A DNA stretch of 64,000 bases from contig JAZOAC010000027.1 of assembly GCA_045595285.1 (NCBI GenBank), positions 16,367 to 80,366 on the forward strand. Direction: 5' to 3'. This document shows positions 60,403-64,000 of this stretch, piece by piece. A program made the translations under genes and the position numbers. The DNA comes from UBA1731 sp045595285. GTDB taxonomy: Bacteria > Verrucomicrobiota > Kiritimatiellia > RFP12 > UBA1067. The notes under the pieces were generated by a model that saw nothing but the letters and a program-made list of their open reading frames with translations, ran no database searches and was not told where the DNA came from. Each line of letters begins with the position of its first letter. Position 1 is the first letter of the stretch.

Positions 60403-60422
60403 TGGGAGACGGTGGATAGGCC
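60379..60422. terminator. Bidirectional terminator hairpin
   Basis: GGCCTATCCATCGTC (60379-60393) pairs with GACGGTGGATAGGCC (60408-60422) at 14 of 15 positions. TTATT follows on the + strand. It overlaps the stop of the LamG gene and lies just past the convergent tex gene. Confidence 0.7.
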
Positions 60423-60441
60423 TTATTCCTGTCGGCAGCCT

Positions 60442-62697
60442 TCAGAGATTGGCGAACGGATTGCAGCTGAAACCGCTGGAGTGCGATCTGCCGCCGCGAT
60501 CGCCGCTGCGCCGTGGGCCAGAAGGACGGCCGCCGTCCTGCGGGCGCGGCTTGGTGCGGGCGGAGAGCGATACGCGGTTTCGAGCCTTGTCGACTCCAAT
60601 CACCTTCACCGTAATCTTGTCGCCTGTCTTCACGACTTCAGACGGATCGCGCACAAACCTGTCGGCAATCTCCGATACGTGGACAAGCCCATCCTGGTGG
60701 ATGCCGATATCGACAAATGCGCCGAACGCAGTGACGTTCGTGACTATGCCCTCAAGGGTCATTCCCTCCTTGACGTCATCGATCGTCATCACGTCTTCGC
60801 GGAAGGCCGGCTTCTCGAAGACCGCACGCGGGTCGCGTCCCGGTTTCTTGAGCTCTTCGACGATATCCCTGAGCGTCGGCTCTCCGACATCGCCCGAGAC
60901 GTACTTCCTGACGTCAATCCTGTCCGCCAGCAGCGAATTGCCGACGAGATCCTTCACCGAAACCCCAAGATCCTTCGCCATCTGTTCGACTAGCGCATAG
61001 CGCTCGGGGTGTACGCCTGACGAATCCAGCGGATTCGCCGCCCCGCGTATGCGAAGGAAGCCCGCCGACTGCTCGAATGCCTTCGGTCCAAGACCGGAAA
61101 CCTTCTTGAGTTCGCTTCTGCTCTTGAACGCGCCGTTTTCGTTCCTCCATTCCACAATGCGCTTCGCGAGCGAAGCTCCAATGCCGGATACGCGCGTCAG
61201 GAGCGGAGCGGATGCCGTATTCAGCTCCACGCCGACCTTGTTCACGCAACTGACCGTCACGTCGTCGAGCTTTGCGCTCAGAAGAGGCTGGAATACGTCA
61301 TGCTGGTACTGTCCCACGCCGATCGCCTTCGGGTCGATCTTCACCAGCTCCGCAAGCGGATCCTGCAGACGGCGGCCGATAGATATCGCTCCGCGGACCG
61401 TAAGGTCGAGCGTCGGGAACTCTTCGCGCGCGATCTCGCTCGCGCTGTACACCGAAGCGCCTGACTCCGATACGGATACGACTATCACATCCTTCGCGCC
61501 CAGCGTCTTCAGAGTTGTTCGGACAAAAGCTTCGGTCTCGCGTCCTGCCGTGCCGTTGCCGACGGCGATCGCCTCAGGCTTGTACTTCACGATTATCTTG
61601 GCGATGACCTCGCGCGACTCGTCCGGCTTCTGCATCGGATAGATGACGGTATTCCCGAGAAACTTGCCGGTGGCGTCCAGCATGGCGACCTTGCATCCGG
61701 TGCGGATGCCTGGGTCGATGGCGAGAACGCGCTTTTCGCCGAGCGGAGAGGCGAGCAGAAGGTTGCGGAGGTTCTCGGCGAACACCTCAACCGCCGCGCG
61801 GTCGCTCTCCTGCTTCTTCTCCATAGTCACGTCTAGCTCGCAGGCGGGCGAAATCAGGCGCTTGTATGCGTCGGACGCGGCAAGCCTCAGCTCGTCGGCG
61901 AGAGGGCTTGCGGACTTTACTCCGGCATACTCCTCGATGCGTTCGATGAGCGGTGCGGAGTCGACCACAAGCCTCATGAAAAGAACACCCTCGGTCTGTC
62001 CGCGGCGGATCGCCAGATACCGGTGCGACGGCATGTCCGCTATCGGCTCCTCAAAATCGTAGTACTGCTCGAACTTCGTAGGCTCCGTCGGCGGCTTGAC
62101 GAGGCTCACGCTGGACTTCACGACCGCCTTTGTCGCATATGCCCTGCGGACCAGTCCGCGAACATCGGCGATGTCGGCGATGCGCTCGGCGCAGATGTCA
62201 CGAGCTCCGGCAAGCGCGGCGGCGGCGTCCTCCACGCCCTTGGCGGCATCGATGAAACCTGCCGCAGCCGTCTCAGGGGATTCGCTTCCCTGCGCCCAGA
62301 TGATGTCGGCGAGTGGCTCCAGTCCTTTCTCCTTCGCTATCATTGCACGTGTGCGGCGCTTTGGCTTGTAGGGCTGGTAGAGGTCCTCGAGGGCGCTCTT
62401 CACCATGCACTTTTCGATCTTGTCGCGCAATGCGTCCGTAAGTTTGCCCTGTTCGTCGATGGACTTGATGATCGTTGCCCTGCGCTCCTCCAGTTCGCCG
62501 TAGTATGCGACGCGTTCCTGTATTTTCAAGATTTGCACTTCATCCAGATTGCCGTGCGCCTCCTTGCGGTAGCGGGCGATGAACGGAACCGTGTTGCCGT
62601 CCTTCAGAAGCTTTGCGACGGCCATCACCTGCGAACCTGAAACCGACGCTTCTGCGGCGATCCTGGAAATCGTCGCCGCATTGATTTCTTCACTCAT
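60442..62697 (-). CDS. tex: Tex-family RNA-binding transcription accessory protein
   Basis: This is a 751-residue protein. In order: an N-terminal helical region (VPFIARYRKEAHGNLDEVQIL), a YqgF/RNase H-like domain (VLAIDPGIRTGCKVAML), a helix-hairpin-helix region (GIGASLAKRIVEWRNENG, SGLGPKAFEQSAGFLRI) and an S1 RNA-binding domain (EGIVTNVTAFGAFVDIGIHQDGLVHVSEIAD) near 650-720, with a basic Gly/Arg tail. This is the complete Tex architecture; Tex binds RNA and affects transcription. A TGATATAAT box at 62757-62762 (minus strand) would give a leader of about 53 bases. Confidence 0.95.
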   Translation of the reverse strand: MSEEINAATISRIAAEASVSGSQVMAVAKLLKDGNTVPFIARYRKEAHGNLDEVQILKIQERVAYYGELEERRATIIKSIDEQGKLTDALRDKIEKCMVKSALEDLYQPYKPKRRTRAMIAKEKGLEPLADIIWAQGSESPETAAAGFIDAAKGVEDAAAALAGARDICAERIADIADVRGLVRRAYATKAVVKSSVSLVKPPTEPTKFEQYYDFEEPIADMPSHRYLAIRRGQTEGVLFMRLVVDSAPLIERIEEYAGVKSASPLADELRLAASDAYKRLISPACELDVTMEKKQESDRAAVEVFAENLRNLLLASPLGEKRVLAIDPGIRTGCKVAMLDATGKFLGNTVIYPMQKPDESREVIAKIIVKYKPEAIAVGNGTAGRETEAFVRTTLKTLGAKDVIVVSVSESGASVYSASEIAREEFPTLDLTVRGAISIGRRLQDPLAELVKIDPKAIGVGQYQHDVFQPLLSAKLDDVTVSCVNKVGVELNTASAPLLTRVSGIGASLAKRIVEWRNENGAFKSRSELKKVSGLGPKAFEQSAGFLRIRGAANPLDSSGVHPERYALVEQMAKDLGVSVKDLVGNSLLADRIDVRKYVSGDVGEPTLRDIVEELKKPGRDPRAVFEKPAFREDVMTIDDVKEGMTLEGIVTNVTAFGAFVDIGIHQDGLVHVSEIADRFVRDPSEVVKTGDKITVKVIGVDKARNRVSLSARTKPRPQDGGRPSGPRRSGDRGGRSHSSGFSCNPFANL

Positions 62698-62824
62698 CTC
62701 TATTGTAGTCCTTCATGTTGGGGATTGCATATTCGTGGTATGAAAATCGAGCGCGCATTATATCATTTTTCACCAGAAAATCGATTCGTGATTGCTGCCA
62801 AAAGCATTGCGTTGCCGAATATGG

Positions 62825-62830
62825 TATAAT
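62825..62830 (+). promoter_or_regulatory. Extended -10 box of gatC
   Basis: TGGTATAAT with the hexamer at 62825-62830, nine bases before the gatC ATG at 62840. There is no Shine-Dalgarno sequence, so the mRNA is nearly leaderless. Confidence 0.6.
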
Positions 62831-62839
62831 TGAAGGCCT

Positions 62840-63139
62840 ATGGCAAATCAGAAAATAGATGTCGGATACGTCGCGGAGTTGGCGCGGCTTGAGCTTTCCG
62901 ATGCGGAGAAGGCTACCTTTCAGGGGCAGCTTGAGGATATCGTGAAGTATGTGGAGAAGATCTCCTCCGTCGATGTAGAGGGAGTGGAGCCCACGATGCA
63001 CGGAAGAGCCATCGTGAACGCGTTCCGCGAGGACGTGGTGCGTCCGTCCCTGGATCGCGAGGCCGCACTGGCCAACGCGCCAAGGCGCACGGAGAACGAG
63101 TTCTATCTTCCGAAGATCGTCGAGGGGGCCGAATCATGA
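62840..63139 (+). CDS. gatC: Asp-tRNA(Asn)/Glu-tRNA(Gln) amidotransferase subunit C
   Basis: This 99-residue subunit stabilises GatA in the GatCAB amidotransferase. VGYVAELARLELSDAEKATFQGQLEDIVKYVEKI is the family core; DVVRPSLDREAALANAPR and FYLPKIVEG are the typical C-terminal part that wraps GatA. It overlaps gatA by four bases (ATGA). Its presence suggests that Gln-tRNA and/or Asn-tRNA are made by the indirect route. Confidence 0.95.
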   Translation: MANQKIDVGYVAELARLELSDAEKATFQGQLEDIVKYVEKISSVDVEGVEPTMHGRAIVNAFREDVVRPSLDREAALANAPRRTENEFYLPKIVEGAES

Positions 63140-64000
63140 GTCTGAATGAGCTTGGAGTGCGCGAGGCCGCGGAAGGACTGGCGGCGAAGAAGTTCTCGTC
63201 AGTCGAGCTTACGCAGGCGGTGATCGACCGTGTGCGCGAGAAGGACGGAGAAATCGGAGCATATCTCACCTTTGACGAGGAAGGCGCGCTTGCCGCCGCC
63301 AAGGCTGCGGATGAAGCCCGTGCGGCGGGCGGCGAATCGCCGCTTCTAGGCGTACCTGTCGCGATCAAGGATCTGATAAACGTCAAGGGACAGCCCTGCA
63401 CATGCGCATCGAAGATGCTCAAGGGCTATGTAAGCCCGTATGACGCGACCGTCATCAGGAATCTCAAGTCTGCCGGCGTCGTGTGCGCAGGCCGCGTGAA
63501 CATGGACGAATTCGCAATGGGTTCGTCAACCGAGAACTCGGGGCTTGGAGTCACGCGCAACCCATACGATGTGACGCGCGTTCCCGGCGGCAGTTCGGGC
63601 GGCAGTGCGGCGGCGGTCGGCGGCGATCTGGCCATTGCGGCTCTCGGCACCGATACGGGCGGCTCCATCCGCCAGCCTGCCAGCTTCTGCAACATCGTCG
63701 GTCTCAAGCCCAGCTACGGAAGGGTCAGCCGATTCGGCGTCACGGCATTCGCAAGCTCGCTCGACCAGGTCGGGCCGATGACGAAGTCCGTCGATGACGC
63801 GGCGATGCTGCTTCAGGTCCTTGCCGGGCACGACGAGATGGACGGCACCACGCCGAAGGATCCGGTTCCGGACTATATGAAGGCGATGGAAGGTGCGTCC
63901 ATGAAGGGCGTCAAGATCGGTCTTCCCAAGGAATACTACGATGTCTCCGGACTCGACCCCGAAGTGAAACGCATCACCGATGAGGCCATCAGGTCCTGTG
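63136..64000 (+). CDS. gatA: Asp-tRNA(Asn)/Glu-tRNA(Gln) amidotransferase subunit A (3' end outside window)
   Basis: The first 288 residues of the amidase subunit are in view, open to the right edge. The Ser-cis-Ser-Lys triad of the amidase signature family is visible: Lys78 (VPVAIKDLI), Ser153/154 (VPGGSSGGSAAAVGGDLA) and the nucleophile Ser177 (TDTGGSIRQPASFC). GRVSRFGVTAFASSLDQVGPM follows. It releases ammonia from glutamine to amidate mischarged tRNA. The start ATG overlaps the gatC stop. Confidence 0.95.
   Translation, partial: MSLNELGVREAAEGLAAKKFSSVELTQAVIDRVREKDGEIGAYLTFDEEGALAAAKAADEARAAGGESPLLGVPVAIKDLINVKGQPCTCASKMLKGYVSPYDATVIRNLKSAGVVCAGRVNMDEFAMGSSTENSGLGVTRNPYDVTRVPGGSSGGSAAAVGGDLAIAALGTDTGGSIRQPASFCNIVGLKPSYGRVSRFGVTAFASSLDQVGPMTKSVDDAAMLLQVLAGHDEMDGTTPKDPVPDYMKAMEGASMKGVKIGLPKEYYDVSGLDPEVKRITDEAIRSC

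Overview
The window is bacterial chromosome, about 57% GC by eye, densely coded and mostly on the + strand. It looks like a Gram-negative anaerobe of the PVC superphylum, most like Kiritimatiellota or Lentisphaerota. The reasons are the large secreted beta-helix and LamG-type proteins, Tat-exported oxidoreductase and glycosidase-like lipoproteins, a DUF5107-TPR protein, a fused XylR-type regulator, an LpxL-like acyltransferase, and housekeeping genes scattered singly. The phylum is inferred from gene content; there is no rRNA in view.

Layout. 1-5919: end of a beta-helix surface protein and a 1335-residue secreted glycosidase-like protein. 5920-6929: a 1-kb gene-poor stretch with two dyad elements, a 66-bp tandem repeat (about 5.3 copies), a hairpin and a near-consensus promoter for lepB. 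6930-14031: signal peptidase I, a membrane Ser/Thr kinase, a sugar porter, a PhnP-like hydrolase and a secreted unknown. 14103-15649: an acyl carrier protein plus a ligase that fuses a COG4648-type membrane segment to an AMP-ligase, as in aryl-polyene-like clusters. 15699-22667: Tat lipoprotein, Gfo/Idh/MocA oxidoreductase, ABC-F ATPase, SNF2 helicase. 22842-31603: small unknown protein, ispD, phosphoesterase, PqiC-like lipoprotein, methyltransferase, epmA, MFS transporter, DUF456, LUD protein, SAH/MTA deaminase. 31632-38658: VWA protein, then SLC12-like transporter (-), parvulin, UbiA/MenA prenyltransferase (-), NamZ/DUF1343 (-). 38758-43217: tilS, tRNA-Ser(GGA), queF, a precorrin-2 dehydrogenase/glutamyl-tRNA reductase fusion and hemL, the last two being consecutive tetrapyrrole steps. 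43454-47595: ExuT-like transporter, LpxL-like acyltransferase, manA, psd (-). 47688-50209: murF-murD overlapping by four bases. 50238-60402: a carbohydrate locus with secreted TIM-barrel isomerase, divergent XylR-like regulator, GH5-like hydrolase, DUF5107-TPR protein and LamG/beta-helix surface protein. 60442-64000: tex (-), gatC and the start of gatA.

Two signals run through the whole window. First, many genes start only 7-10 bases after a clear -10 box (often extended TGnTAtAAT), which implies leaderless or nearly leaderless mRNAs; in several cases this decides the start codon. Second, a short motif GGGGACAGACCC(T/C) recurs inside coding sequences (murD several times, epmA, the hemA fusion, the SNF2 gene). 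In MurD and EpmA it lies in stretches that look like in-frame insertions in variable loops.
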